DNA of 64,000 nucleotides from Phaeobacter sp. 11ANDIMAR09 (GTDB lineage: Bacteria > Pseudomonadota > Alphaproteobacteria > Rhodobacterales > Rhodobacteraceae). This document shows positions 6,771-14,991 of the stretch, piece after piece. The position numbers and the translations under genes were made by a program. The notes under the pieces were generated by a model. It had not been told where the DNA came from, did not search any database, and saw only the letters and a list, made by a program, of their open reading frames with translations. The first letter of the stretch is position 1. Each line of letters opens with the position of its first letter. Location: the NCBI RefSeq assembly GCF_001294455.1, contig NZ_LIKT01000004.1:62001-126000 (forward strand). Reading direction: 5' to 3'.

Positions 6771-8689
6771 TGTCCGGATGTCTCCTGTTCGGTGCTGTTG
6801 GGGGCCTCTGCCTGCGCCGCCTCCTCGGTTGGGGCGGTGGCAGCGGCATCAAGGGTGCTTTCCCCCTCAGAGGTGGTTTCGGGCAGGATCAGGCGGAACT
6901 CGATCCGCCTGTTGGCCTCGCGGCCTTCTTCGCTGTCATTGGAGGCAATCGGCTGGCTTTCACCATAGCCTATGGCGATAAAGGCGGCGGTGCGAATGCG
7001 GCGGGCACGCAGCTCGTTCAGGATGGACTGCGCCCGTGACTGGCTGAGAGCCTGGTTCATGCCTTCGCGCCCCTGACTGTCGGTATGGCCTTGAATTTCC
7101 AGCCGGATGGGGCCGCATTTCTCCAGAATTCCGGCAATGTGATCCAGCACGGCGCGGCTGCCACCTGCAACAGTGGCAGAGCCGGGCTCAAAGCTGATCT
7201 TGCCGGAATTCGCCTGGGCGCTGGCCAATTGGGCGGCACAGAGCTCAGCGCTCAGCGGCTGATCCTTGGGGGCTGGAGGCTCCTCATAGGTTACAGCCAG
7301 CTCATAGCTTTCCGCCTCGCCCAGCTTGGCGGCGAGAAAGCCGGAGACCTGCGCCAGGGTGTCTTCCTGGTGGCTCATTCCCCGCAGTTGCAGGTTGTCT
7401 GGCGTCACGGTGACCGATCCACGGTTCAGATGCGACAGGGCCTCGAGACCGGCCAGAACCCGCACCGGCCAATCGGCGGGCAGGTCTGCGACCACGCGAG
7501 TGGCCGTATGCACCTGATCGGCGCCAAACCGCGCCTTGGCATAGCTGCTGGCGATATCGCGCGACATTGCATCATTGATCCGGCCGCGCAGCTGAACCTG
7601 ACCTTCGGGGCTAAGCGTGGCGGTGAATTCGGGCGGGCCTGCGACGCTGTCACTGCTGGGCATAGGCAGCACTGCATGCAGAGCAAAGACCTCGGGCAGG
7701 GCGTTTTCCAGCTCACCCACAACCTTGTCGAACAAATCGGGCGGCGTGTCTTCGGCGGCAACCAGCGTGATATCGGCATTGGCGATGGTCACAGTGCCCT
7801 GACCCAGCGCCGCAAGGCTGGCAATGCTGAGCGCGCTGGCCCGCGACCAATTGGGTGAGGGAACGCCCATGCCGATGACACAGTCCACCTGACCTTCGAG
7901 ACCGGCAGCACGGGCGGCCCCCAGGATCGTAGCGCGGCTTTCAGCGCTTTCGGCCGAACAGGCATCAAATCGGGCTCCGCCTTCGCCAATCAAAAAGCGC
8001 AGAGTGAAGGGGCTGATCACCGGTCGCGCCGCGGTAATGTCCAGGACCAGATGCAGCTCAGGCGGCGCCATGCGGGTCAGCTGACTTTGCAACTGGCTCT
8101 TGGCGACCGCCGAATCCGCCATCGTGGTGATCTTGACGGTATCGGCATCCACCGAAATCTTGGCCCGGGGCAACAGCTCCAGTGCCGAGATGGCATAGCG
8201 CAGCGCCGTGGACCAGCCCTGTGGCTCTGGATAGCGCGCGGTTTCCAGCAGATCAGCCACCTGTCCCGCCTCGCTCATATTGTTGAGCTGCTTGACGAGG
8301 TCTGCACGCGAAGAGCTGTCCGGGATCAGGCCAATGATCGAGATGCCACTGTGGTTGCGCAGGATTTCGGCGGAGAAGCGGGGCGGCGCGATGCCCTTGG
8401 ACGGCGGCACCGTCATTGCGTCAATCACCCGGGTTGCATCCACCACCCCCCCGGCCAGCGACAGAGCGGCAAAGCGGGTGGCCTCATCCGGGGCGGTGCC
8501 CTCCAGCGTCACTTGCAGCCCGTCAGAGGTTACTTCGGCCCAGCCCATGCCGCCCTCGTCCAGGGCCCGGCGCAGGGCGCTCTCGCTGTTTTGCTCTACC
8601 GCTGTCACAGCAAAGCTGGCCGCAACCAGGCTGATGCCGGCTGCCGCTGCAAAGGTCAGGGTAGGGATCAAAAGCGATGACAGGCGCAT
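6767..8689 (-). CDS. OmpA-family peptidoglycan-binding protein
   Basis: 640 residues. A signal peptide or signal anchor is at 1-28 (MRLSSLLIPTLTFAAAAG), repeated BON-like alpha/beta segments follow (e.g. VTSDGLQVTLEGTAPDEAT near the N terminus and again near 350-450), and an OmpA C-terminal domain lies at ~510-600 with the diaminopimelate-binding pattern IQGHTDSQGREGMNQALSQSRA and NRRIEFRL. The tail is low-complexity Glu/Ala/Thr. I chose the ATG at 8689, after AAGGAAT and just before the signal sequence, although the frame is open to 8749. Its likely role is to link the envelope to peptidoglycan; it overlaps the coiled-coil gene downstream. Confidence 0.88.
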   Translation of the reverse strand: MRLSSLLIPTLTFAAAAGISLVAASFAVTAVEQNSESALRRALDEGGMGWAEVTSDGLQVTLEGTAPDEATRFAALSLAGGVVDATRVIDAMTVPPSKGIAPPRFSAEILRNHSGISIIGLIPDSSSRADLVKQLNNMSEAGQVADLLETARYPEPQGWSTALRYAISALELLPRAKISVDADTVKITTMADSAVAKSQLQSQLTRMAPPELHLVLDITAARPVISPFTLRFLIGEGGARFDACSAESAESRATILGAARAAGLEGQVDCVIGMGVPSPNWSRASALSIASLAALGQGTVTIANADITLVAAEDTPPDLFDKVVGELENALPEVFALHAVLPMPSSDSVAGPPEFTATLSPEGQVQLRGRINDAMSRDIASSYAKARFGADQVHTATRVVADLPADWPVRVLAGLEALSHLNRGSVTVTPDNLQLRGMSHQEDTLAQVSGFLAAKLGEAESYELAVTYEEPPAPKDQPLSAELCAAQLASAQANSGKISFEPGSATVAGGSRAVLDHIAGILEKCGPIRLEIQGHTDSQGREGMNQALSQSRAQSILNELRARRIRTAAFIAIGYGESQPIASNDSEEGREANRRIEFRLILPETTSEGESTLDAAATAPTEEAAQAEAPNSTEQETSGQ

Positions 8690-8749
8690 AAAGGGGCTAT
8701 TCCTTGGAAAAACTGCGTCTTGTGTATAGATCCCGGCGCGGTGTTTCAA

Positions 8750-9712
8750 TCAAAGGAAGGCGGCCAAAACGAAGAAAATAAGCGGAATCAAGCCGGTATC
8801 CCGGTTGAGTCGAAACAGCTGCAACAGGCGCTGATTGTTCTCGGCGTCAAAAATCCGCAATTGCCAGGTCATATGCCATCCCATGGCCCAGGGACCAACC
8901 AGCGCCAGGCCCAGGGCCCAGTAGTTGTCATTGAGATCGAGCGCCAGAATAATGGCAAAGGCCATCAGGCTGACAGTGCCGACGATAAAGCGACGCAGCC
9001 AGGTCGGGGTATTGCTGCCAAACAGCCGGGCGGTGGATTTCACCCCGATCAGGGCGTCATCTTCGGTGTCCTGGTGGGCATAGATGGTGTCATAAAACAG
9101 CGTCCAGCTGATGCCGGCAAAATACAGGAACACCGCAGGCCAGTGCAGGGCGCCGGCATGGGCCGTCCAGGCCCACAGTGCCCCCCAGTTAAAGGCGAGC
9201 CCTAGAAACACCTGCGGCCACCAGGTGAACCGCTTGGCAAAGGGGTAGATGGCCACCGGAAACAGCGCCAGAATCCCCATCGAGATCGCCATGGGGTTAA
9301 AGGTCAGCAGGATGCCAAAGGAAATCAGCGCCTGCAGCACCATCCAGATGACCGCGCCTTTGACTGTGACCTGTCCTGATGGAATGGGGCGTGAGCGGGT
9401 GCGCTCAACGGCGCCATCAAAGTTGCGGTCGGTAATGTCGTTCCAGGTACAGCCCGCGCCGCGCATCAACCAGGCGCCCAGGGCGCAGGCAATGGCAATC
9501 CAGGCGTCTTCCCAGCGTGGGCTTCCATCCCAGAGCACCGCCAGCGCCAGCCCCCACCAACAGGGGATCAACAGCAGCCAGGTGCCAATGGGACGGTCCG
9601 CCCGGCTGAGGCGCAGATAGGGGCGACTCCATTCTGGTGCATATTGATCAACCCAGTTGTCTTTGACCGCATCTGCGACCTGCCCATCTGGTTTTGGCGC
9701 GTCACCTTGCAT
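8750..9712 (-). CDS. ubiA: 4-hydroxybenzoate polyprenyltransferase
   Basis: UbiA (320 aa) prenylates 4-hydroxybenzoate in ubiquinone synthesis, in the inner membrane. The first Asp-rich motif is NDITDRNFDGAVERT (~110-125) and the second is YDTIYAHQDTEDD (~230); about nine transmembrane helices. I set the start at the ATG at 9712: the frame runs on to 10192 but that part is antisense to rsmE, while the segment from VADAVKDNWVDQYAP onward is UbiA-like. It diverges from rsmE with only 12 bp between the two start codons. The long-chain polyprenyl synthase at 49686 would supply its lipid substrate. Confidence 0.94.
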   Translation of the reverse strand: MQGDAPKPDGQVADAVKDNWVDQYAPEWSRPYLRLSRADRPIGTWLLLIPCWWGLALAVLWDGSPRWEDAWIAIACALGAWLMRGAGCTWNDITDRNFDGAVERTRSRPIPSGQVTVKGAVIWMVLQALISFGILLTFNPMAISMGILALFPVAIYPFAKRFTWWPQVFLGLAFNWGALWAWTAHAGALHWPAVFLYFAGISWTLFYDTIYAHQDTEDDALIGVKSTARLFGSNTPTWLRRFIVGTVSLMAFAIILALDLNDNYWALGLALVGPWAMGWHMTWQLRIFDAENNQRLLQLFRLNRDTGLIPLIFFVLAAFL

Positions 9713-9724
9713 ATGTAGGGCCTC

Positions 9725-10540
9725 ATGAGTGCAAAAATCAGACTGTATGTAGATCACCCCTTGGGTGCAGGGCAATCCATTCCTCTGGAGAAGGAGCAGG
9801 CGCATTACCTCTTTGGGGTGATGCGGCAGCGTCTGGGCGGTGCGGTAGCGCTGTTCAACGGGCGCGACGGCGAATGGCAGGCCGAAGTGACCGAGGCAGG
9901 CAAGCGCGGCGGCACCCTGACCTGTGTCACGCAAAGCAAGCCCTTGCAGATGCCGCCGGATTTGTGGCTGATCTTTGCGCCGATCAAAAAGGCCCGCACG
10001 GATTTCATCGTGGAGAAAGCCGCCGAGATGGGCGCCGCCCGCATTCTGCCCGTCGGCACCGAGTACACCAATTCCGAACGCATCCGGCAGGACCGGCTGC
10101 AGGCCCATGCCGTCGAGGCGGCTGAGCAATGCGGTGGCACCTATGTGCCCGAGGTCTGTGATTTGCAAAAACTCTCGCAGCTCTTGGATCACTGGCCCGC
10201 CGAGCGCCAGTTGATGTTTTGCGACGAAGCAGAAGTGGGCCAGCGGTTATTTCTGGACATCGCACAGGGAAGCGCCGGTCCCGAGGGAGGGCGTGAAACG
10301 CCCGCCCTGGGGGGCGGGACCGGCGCTGATCGGTCCGCAGGCGAACCGGTCGGCAAGCTATCATTGCAGCCTTGGGCAATCCTCATCGGCCCTGAAGGCG
10401 GTTTTTCCGACAAGGAGCGCAAACGCCTGCACGCCATGGCGCAGGCCCATGTGGTCAGCCTGGGCCCGCGTATTCTGCGTGCCGATACGGCGGCTGTGGC
10501 GGCCATGACCCTTTGGCAGCAAACACTCGGGGATTGGTAA
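9725..10540 (+). CDS. rsmE: 16S rRNA (uracil1498-N3)-methyltransferase with in-frame palindromic insert
   Basis: A SPOUT-class methyltransferase for m3U1498 of 16S rRNA, dimeric and cytosolic. The SAM-binding knot is clear: ILIGPEGGFSDKER and LGPRILRADTAAVA. At 271 aa it is longer than the usual ~240-250. The excess sits at residues ~182-215, a Gly/Pro/Glu/Ala-rich stretch between FLDIAQ and WAILIGPEGG, and 57 bp of it (10271-10327) is a nested near-perfect palindrome that keeps the frame. The insert falls before the knot and should form a surface loop, so the enzyme may still work. The TAATG at its end couples it to the next gene. Confidence 0.93.
   Translation: MSAKIRLYVDHPLGAGQSIPLEKEQAHYLFGVMRQRLGGAVALFNGRDGEWQAEVTEAGKRGGTLTCVTQSKPLQMPPDLWLIFAPIKKARTDFIVEKAAEMGAARILPVGTEYTNSERIRQDRLQAHAVEAAEQCGGTYVPEVCDLQKLSQLLDHWPAERQLMFCDEAEVGQRLFLDIAQGSAGPEGGRETPALGGGTGADRSAGEPVGKLSLQPWAILIGPEGGFSDKERKRLHAMAQAHVVSLGPRILRADTAAVAAMTLWQQTLGDW
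10271..10327 (+). repeat. 57-bp nested palindrome inside rsmE
   Basis: Outer arms AGCGCCGGTCCCG (10271-10283) and CGGGACCGGCGCT (10315-10327) are perfect. Inner arms AGGGAGGGCGT (10284-10294) and ACGCCCGCCCT (10298-10308) have one mismatch around a GAA loop. A six-G bulge lies at 10309-10314. The length is 19 codons, so the frame is kept. It resembles a coding-compatible palindromic repeat. Confidence 0.8.
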
Positions 10541-11193
10541 TGCAGGCTCCGCGCCGGGAATTACACCTGTTCTTTGCGGCTGAGAACGACAGGGCCGTAA
10601 TCCTGTATCGGGCCAACTCCAGCCTTTACCGGTTGATTTCCTGGCGCACGATAGGGGATCATTTTGAACCAGGGCAGTGGCTAAAGACGGGGGTATACGA
10701 GACAAGCTGCGGTCTTTCACCAGACGGCGAGTTTTTTGTCTATGGGGCAAAGCTCAGGGGGTCTTCTTTTCACTATACTGCCCTAAGCCGCGTTCCTTAC
10801 TTCACAGCGCTTGAGTTTCACGGTGACCTAACTATCGCTTCCGTTGGCGGGTACTTCCTCGATAAAGGAACGGTAACATTTAAGCACACAATCAATGAAG
10901 AGCGGCACAGCAGACTGAGCTGTGGTCTGAGCGTGAACAGTGCTCGTAAAAACTGGTGGCATAGCATGAACAATAGAGCAGCGGGTATTTCCTATGAAGA
11001 CGGAGTTTCCCAGCGCGCCTCTGTTCAAGTCAAACGCGGCAAAATACCGGATCTTTTGGAATGCTATCACTGCGACGGAGCGAAACTCTATCGTAAAACG
11101 GCCAAGGGCCTTGAACTGTTGCTTGACTGTTCCGACATGGAGTTTGAGCCGATCCAAGCACCCTATGAGGGCGTGACAAAGGCTCGACCTTGA
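10540..11193 (+). CDS. Hypothetical protein, coupled to rsmE
   Basis: 217 residues, no family recognised. It is soluble, with no signal peptide or membrane helix, and has scattered aromatic and Cys residues (LECYHCDGAKLY near the C terminus has a CxxC-like pair). The ATG overlaps the rsmE stop as TAATG. Base and codon use is visibly more AT-rich than in rsmE or gshA (AAA, TTT, ATA-type codons), which suggests a gene acquired more recently. A hairpin (TTTGGCCCGCCC / GGGAGGGGCCAAA, 11196-11228) follows the stop. Confidence 0.65.
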   Translation: MQAPRRELHLFFAAENDRAVILYRANSSLYRLISWRTIGDHFEPGQWLKTGVYETSCGLSPDGEFFVYGAKLRGSSFHYTALSRVPYFTALEFHGDLTIASVGGYFLDKGTVTFKHTINEERHSRLSCGLSVNSARKNWWHSMNNRAAGISYEDGVSQRASVQVKRGKIPDLLECYHCDGAKLYRKTAKGLELLLDCSDMEFEPIQAPYEGVTKARP

Positions 11194-11195
11194 AT

Positions 11196-11228
11196 TTTGG
11201 CCCGCCCTTAACAATGGGAGGGGCCAAA
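11196..11228 (+). terminator. Hairpin after the rsmE-coupled gene
   Basis: TTTGGCCCGCCC (11196-11207) pairs with GGGAGGGGCCAAA (11216-11228) with one bulge, starting three bases after the stop codon. No T-run follows. A short direct repeat (AACTGGGA at about 11226 and 11241) overlaps it and leads into the next start. Confidence 0.4.
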
Positions 11229-11257
11229 CTGGGAAAGAGCGAACTGGGAGAAAGATC

Positions 11258-11785
11258 ATGAGCTTCATTCGTCCCGAGGCCCGTGTTGCCATCTGGCGTT
11301 GGCGCGAGCTGATTGTTGCGGCGCTCATGCTGCTGGTGGGGCTGAAATGGGCTTTTACCTCTTTTGGCGTGACGGCGGCCACCGGCTGGGCTCTGGTGGT
11401 GGTGGGGCTGGTCATCGCCGTGATTGGCGCCCAGCGACTGCGCTTTCGCCTCGGAGCGGGTGGTCCCGGCGTGGTACAGGTGGATGAGGGGCAGATTGCC
11501 TATTTTGGCCCGCTCACCGGCGGCGCGGTGGCGGCGTCTGAGTTGCAATGCCTGCGGCTGGATCACACTGCCAAGCCGCCGCACTGGGTTCTTGAGCAGG
11601 ACGGTCAGCCTGCCCTGGCCATTCCGGTCAATGCGGCCGGGAACGAGGCGCTGTTTGATGTCTTTGCCGCCCTGCCAGGGCTCAAGACCGAGCGGATGCT
11701 GAGCGAGCTACGACGCCAGGGACCTCACCAGGTCGTGATTTGGGAACGCAGTCCAAGTCGCCCTCCGCTGCACAGGTTGCATTGA
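11258..11785 (+). CDS. Membrane protein of unknown function upstream of gshA
   Basis: 175 residues with two transmembrane helices (~18-38 and ~43-60: LIVAALMLLVGLKWAF and ALVVVGLVIAVIGA) and a cytosolic or periplasmic domain of ~110 residues with a small beta-rich character (GGPGVVQVDEGQIAYFGPLTG). GGAGAAAG precedes the ATG. It lies 64 bp before gshA on the same strand and probably shares its transcript. No function can be assigned from the sequence. Confidence 0.75.
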   Translation: MSFIRPEARVAIWRWRELIVAALMLLVGLKWAFTSFGVTAATGWALVVVGLVIAVIGAQRLRFRLGAGGPGVVQVDEGQIAYFGPLTGGAVAASELQCLRLDHTAKPPHWVLEQDGQPALAIPVNAAGNEALFDVFAALPGLKTERMLSELRRQGPHQVVIWERSPSRPPLHRLH

Positions 11786-11849
11786 CACTGGGAACGATTC
11801 CGCTCACCACTGACCCCCCAAGACAACCCTACAGGACGGAGTGCCCGGC

Positions 11850-13220
11850 ATGTCCATTCCCCAGTCCGGCGGCGGACCCATTGAGCGCCACGAAGATCTG
11901 GCTGAGTATCTGGCCAGTGGCTGCAAGCCACGCGATGCCTGGCGCATCGGCACCGAGCACGAAAAGTTCGGCTATTGTAAGGATACGCTAAAGCCGCTGC
12001 CCTTTGAGGGCGAGCGCTCGATCGTGGCGGTGCTGCAGGGGTTGCGCGACAGCTATGGCTGGTCGCCGGTCACCGAAGGCGGCAATCTGATCGGCCTTGA
12101 AAAAGACGGTGCCAATGTCAGCCTGGAGCCAGGCGGTGCGCTGGAACTCTCTGGGGCGCCTTTGGAGACCATTCACGAGACCTGCGACGAGGTGAACAAT
12201 CACCTGCGCGAGGTTAAGGATATCTCTGACAAGATTGGCGTTGGTTTTATCGGTCTGGGAGCGGCCCCCATCTGGTCCCACGACGAGATGCCGCTGATGC
12301 CCAAGGGGCGGTATCGCCTGATGAACGACTACATGACCAAAGTCGGCACCATGGGCCGCGACATGATGCGCCGCACCACCACCGTTCAGGTCAATATCGA
12401 CTTTGGCTCCGAGGCCGACATGGTGCAGAAGCTGCGTGTGGCGCTGGCGCTGCAGCCGGTGGCGACAGCGCTTTTTGCCAATTCGCCCTTCTTTGAGGGC
12501 AAGCCCAACGGCCATAAGAGCTGGCGCAGCAAGATCTGGCGGCATCTGGATGACAGCCGCACCGGGATGTTGCCCTTTGTCTTTGACGAGGGCTTTGGCT
12601 TTGAATCTTATGTGCAATATGCGCTCGATGTGCCGATGTATTTTGTCTATCGGAATGGCGAATATATCAATGCGCTGGGCATGTCCTTCCGCGACTTCCT
12701 GCAGGGGAAATTGCCAGCCCTGCCCGGTGAAACGCCGACCATGTCGGACTGGGCGGATCATTTGACCACCGCCTTCCCCGAGGCGCGGATCAAGAAATAC
12801 ATGGAGATGCGCGGCGCCGATGGTGGCCCCTGGCGGCGCCTTTGTGCGCTGCCGGCCTTCTGGGTGGGACTGACCTATGATCAAAGCGCGCTGGATGCGG
12901 CCTGGGATCTGGTCAAGGGCTGGGACGCCGAGACCCGCGAAGGGCTGCGTGTGGCCGCTTCGCGCGATGGTTTGCAGGCACAGGTCAATGGCATCAAGAT
13001 GCAGGACCTGGCCCGCGAAGTGGTGGCAATTTCGGATTCTGGCCTGAAAAACCGGGCCCGCCCCGGGGCAGGTGGGCTGGTGCCGGATGAAACCCATTTC
13101 CTCAATGCGCTGAAAGACAGTCTGGACAGTGGCAAGGTGCCAGCCGATGAACTGCTGGAGCGCTATCATGGCGATTGGGAGGGCGATCTGACCCGGATCT
13201 ACGCCGACTACAGCTACTGA
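11850..13220 (+). CDS. gshA: Glutamate-cysteine ligase, plant type
   Basis: 456 residues; first step of glutathione synthesis (ATP-dependent gamma-glutamylcysteine formation), cytosolic. It belongs to the plant/alphaproteobacterial GCS branch, with the hallmark segments WRIGTEHEKFGY near the N terminus, LEPGGALELSGAP (glutamate binding), MRRTTTVQVNIDFGSE, and FEGKPNGHKSWRS. GGACGGAG at 11834-11841 is eight bases upstream of the ATG at 11850; a GTG at 11841 is in frame but overlaps that ribosome-binding site, so I rejected it. A strong bidirectional terminator follows. Confidence 0.95.
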   Translation: MSIPQSGGGPIERHEDLAEYLASGCKPRDAWRIGTEHEKFGYCKDTLKPLPFEGERSIVAVLQGLRDSYGWSPVTEGGNLIGLEKDGANVSLEPGGALELSGAPLETIHETCDEVNNHLREVKDISDKIGVGFIGLGAAPIWSHDEMPLMPKGRYRLMNDYMTKVGTMGRDMMRRTTTVQVNIDFGSEADMVQKLRVALALQPVATALFANSPFFEGKPNGHKSWRSKIWRHLDDSRTGMLPFVFDEGFGFESYVQYALDVPMYFVYRNGEYINALGMSFRDFLQGKLPALPGETPTMSDWADHLTTAFPEARIKKYMEMRGADGGPWRRLCALPAFWVGLTYDQSALDAAWDLVKGWDAETREGLRVAASRDGLQAQVNGIKMQDLAREVVAISDSGLKNRARPGAGGLVPDETHFLNALKDSLDSGKVPADELLERYHGDWEGDLTRIYADYSY

Positions 13221-13242
13221 TTTGACACCAGTTAGCACCAGG

Positions 13243-13271
13243 AAAAGGGGCGCCGCTTAGGTGCCCCTTTT
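13243..13271 (+). terminator. Bidirectional terminator between gshA and the desaturase gene
   Basis: AAAAGGGGC (13243-13251) pairs with GCCCCTTTTT (13262-13271), with an inner CC/GG pair. A-run and T-run flank the stem, so it can serve both gshA and the convergent desaturase gene. Confidence 0.85.
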
Positions 13272-13334
13272 TCTTGCGCTGATGCTCTGGCGGCGCCCAT
13301 TGCCGTAGCGCGGGTGGTGCGGAACCAGCCCTTC

Positions 13335-14153
13335 TCAGGTCGTGCGATCAAACCAGGGCACCACGGGCTGGCGGCTTTTGGCATATCCGGGCACCTGATC
13401 GTCCAACCGGGCGGCCAAATCCGGCAAGCGGCTGACCGGAACCTTGGGAAACAGGTGGTGTTCGCGGTGATAGAACATCAGATAGGCGAGCCGCGCCAAA
13501 ACCCCGCGCTGGCTGCGCCCGGCCAGGCCGGACTGCGCGGTGCCCTGATGGGTGATCCAGACTGCAAAGAAAGCGGTGAGACATTGCGCGGCGCCCATAG
13601 CGGCCAGATGCAGCACCAGGAAACCCTGATGGCTGCACAGGATCAGGCCGATTGCCATTGCCACGGCCAAACCATCGCAGAGCACCCGCCGCCGCCATTT
13701 GCGCCCGCCCCCTTGCCAGCAATGCTGGATCAGATCCAGCGGGAAGCGCGGCCCGTAGAGCAGAACCTCCCCCGCGCTCATGTGGCCACAGTGTCCTTCC
13801 AAATCATTGGGCCCCATGGCGTGACGATGGTGCTGCATATGGCTCCAGGCGATGGAGGAATTGCAGCCAATCATCAGCGCACTGAGCAGGTGCAACAGAG
13901 CGATGTCGGCGCGCCGGGGCAGGCCAAGATTGCCATGGATGGCCTCATGGTTCAGTCGCAGAGCGCAGAGGAAGAACATGAAGCTGGCGAGCGCCCCCGC
14001 GGGCCAAAACGGTGAGGCATAGAGCGCCCAGGAGAGCACCAGCCAGGGCAGCGGCAGGGTCAGCTCCGCCCAGCGTTGGCGGCGGGAGATGGGCAGGAGA
14101 TCCTGCCAGTCCACCTTGCGGGGAGCCTCTTCCTTGACGCGGGGCAGGCACAT
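13335..14153 (-). CDS. Membrane fatty-acid desaturase
   Basis: 272 residues of the membrane di-iron desaturase/hydroxylase fold. The three His boxes are HEAIH (~69), HMQHHRH (~105) and HREHH (~229), with four hydrophobic helices between. Substrate class is uncertain (acyl lipid, sphingolipid or carotenoid). It is the last gene of an apparent operon, regulator - two small membrane proteins - desaturase, with similar GGAAAGGA ribosome-binding sites before the last two members. This context suggests regulated remodelling of membrane lipids (inference). Confidence 0.87.
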   Translation of the reverse strand: MCLPRVKEEAPRKVDWQDLLPISRRQRWAELTLPLPWLVLSWALYASPFWPAGALASFMFFLCALRLNHEAIHGNLGLPRRADIALLHLLSALMIGCNSSIAWSHMQHHRHAMGPNDLEGHCGHMSAGEVLLYGPRFPLDLIQHCWQGGGRKWRRRVLCDGLAVAMAIGLILCSHQGFLVLHLAAMGAAQCLTAFFAVWITHQGTAQSGLAGRSQRGVLARLAYLMFYHREHHLFPKVPVSRLPDLAARLDDQVPGYAKSRQPVVPWFDRTT

Positions 14154-14177
14154 GTTTTGCTCCTTTCCAGAGTGGTT

Positions 14178-14456
14178 TCAGGCAGGGTGCGCCATTTCTG
14201 CGGGGGGCGCAGATTTAGGCTTTTCTGCGGCTCGGGCGGATTGAGCGCCTTGCACCGCCTCGCGCACAACCGCGCGCAGGGTCGCTACAGCATGGGAAAA
14301 CCCTAGACCTAGGCAAATCGCCACCAGGCCAAGGGCCGGGAGCAGGGAAAGAAGACCACCTTCCAGTATAGGGATAACGGCGCCGATCAGGACGACACCC
14401 CCCAATCCCACCATGACCAAGCCAAGGCCGACATAGAGGCTGATGTAAAAAAGCAT
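14178..14456 (-). CDS. Small two-helix membrane protein
   Basis: 92 residues: two hydrophobic helices (LYVGLGLVMVGLGGVVLIGA and LLPALGLVAICLGLGF) and a charged Ala/Lys/Pro-rich C-terminal tail. GGAAAGGA lies before the ATG. The pattern, including GGLL...LLPAL, resembles the protein encoded divergently at 15651, so the two may be distant paralogues. It lies between another membrane protein and the desaturase gene. Confidence 0.75.
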   Translation of the reverse strand: MLFYISLYVGLGLVMVGLGGVVLIGAVIPILEGGLLSLLPALGLVAICLGLGFSHAVATLRAVVREAVQGAQSARAAEKPKSAPPAEMAHPA

Positions 14457-14474
14457 GGTGAGGTCCTTTCCAGT

Positions 14475-14915
14475 TCAGATGGTTTGTTTGAAAAATCTGC
14501 GTTCCAGGCGGTGGTAGATCAGACCGCTCACTGCACCCCAGAGGGGGGCAAAGGCGCTGCCAAAAACCAGAAACAGGCCAGGGCCGTCTAGGCTTCCACG
14601 AGTGAGCCACGCGGGCAGAAAGAGTGGAGTGAAAAGAGAGAGGTGAGTTGCAAGCGCAAGCAGAGCCCAGCCGCCGGGAGCCAACGGCTGACGGCGCAAA
14701 GCAACCAGCATGACCGGAACTCCAACCAGCAAATAGATCGGCCCTCCAAAAACAGTAGCTATGGTGGGGATGAGAAGAGCGGGTGCGCCCAGAATTCCGG
14801 TGAGCAGGGGGCCGCCAACCATGGCAAGTCCAAAGGCAACGGGATCAACCAGGTGACGTTTGGCCTTGGCGGCGGGGAAGAGGAGGTTTCTTGAGTTTGC
14901 AGTTTTTTCTGTCAT
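14475..14915 (-). CDS. Membrane protein of unknown function
   Basis: 146 residues with four hydrophobic helices starting at ~residue 25 (VAFGLAMVGGPLLTGILG, LIPTIATVFGGPIYLLVG, WALLALATHLSLFTPLFL, LFLVFGSAFAPLWGAVSG). GAGGTAATTT precedes the start. It is in the regulator-desaturase operon; no family recognised. Confidence 0.75.
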   Translation of the reverse strand: MTEKTANSRNLLFPAAKAKRHLVDPVAFGLAMVGGPLLTGILGAPALLIPTIATVFGGPIYLLVGVPVMLVALRRQPLAPGGWALLALATHLSLFTPLFLPAWLTRGSLDGPGLFLVFGSAFAPLWGAVSGLIYHRLERRFFKQTI

Positions 14916-14928
14916 TTGAGAAATTACC

Positions 14929-14956
14929 TCACAAAATTTTTTCTATTACTTGTGAG
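14929..14956. repeat. Inverted repeat before the membrane-protein gene
   Basis: CTCACAA (14929-14935) and TTGTGAG (14950-14956) are perfect 7-bp arms 14 bases apart, in the 76-bp gap between the regulator gene and the next gene on the minus strand. It could be an attenuating hairpin or an operator. Confidence 0.35.
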
Positions 14957-14991
14957 AGCCCTAGCAGTGGCTCCCACGAGATGTCTCTTGT

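Noticed and set aside
9713-10192. 160-residue N-terminal extension of ubiA
   Set aside because: The segment is antisense to rsmE and has no UbiA similarity; the protein is complete from 9712.
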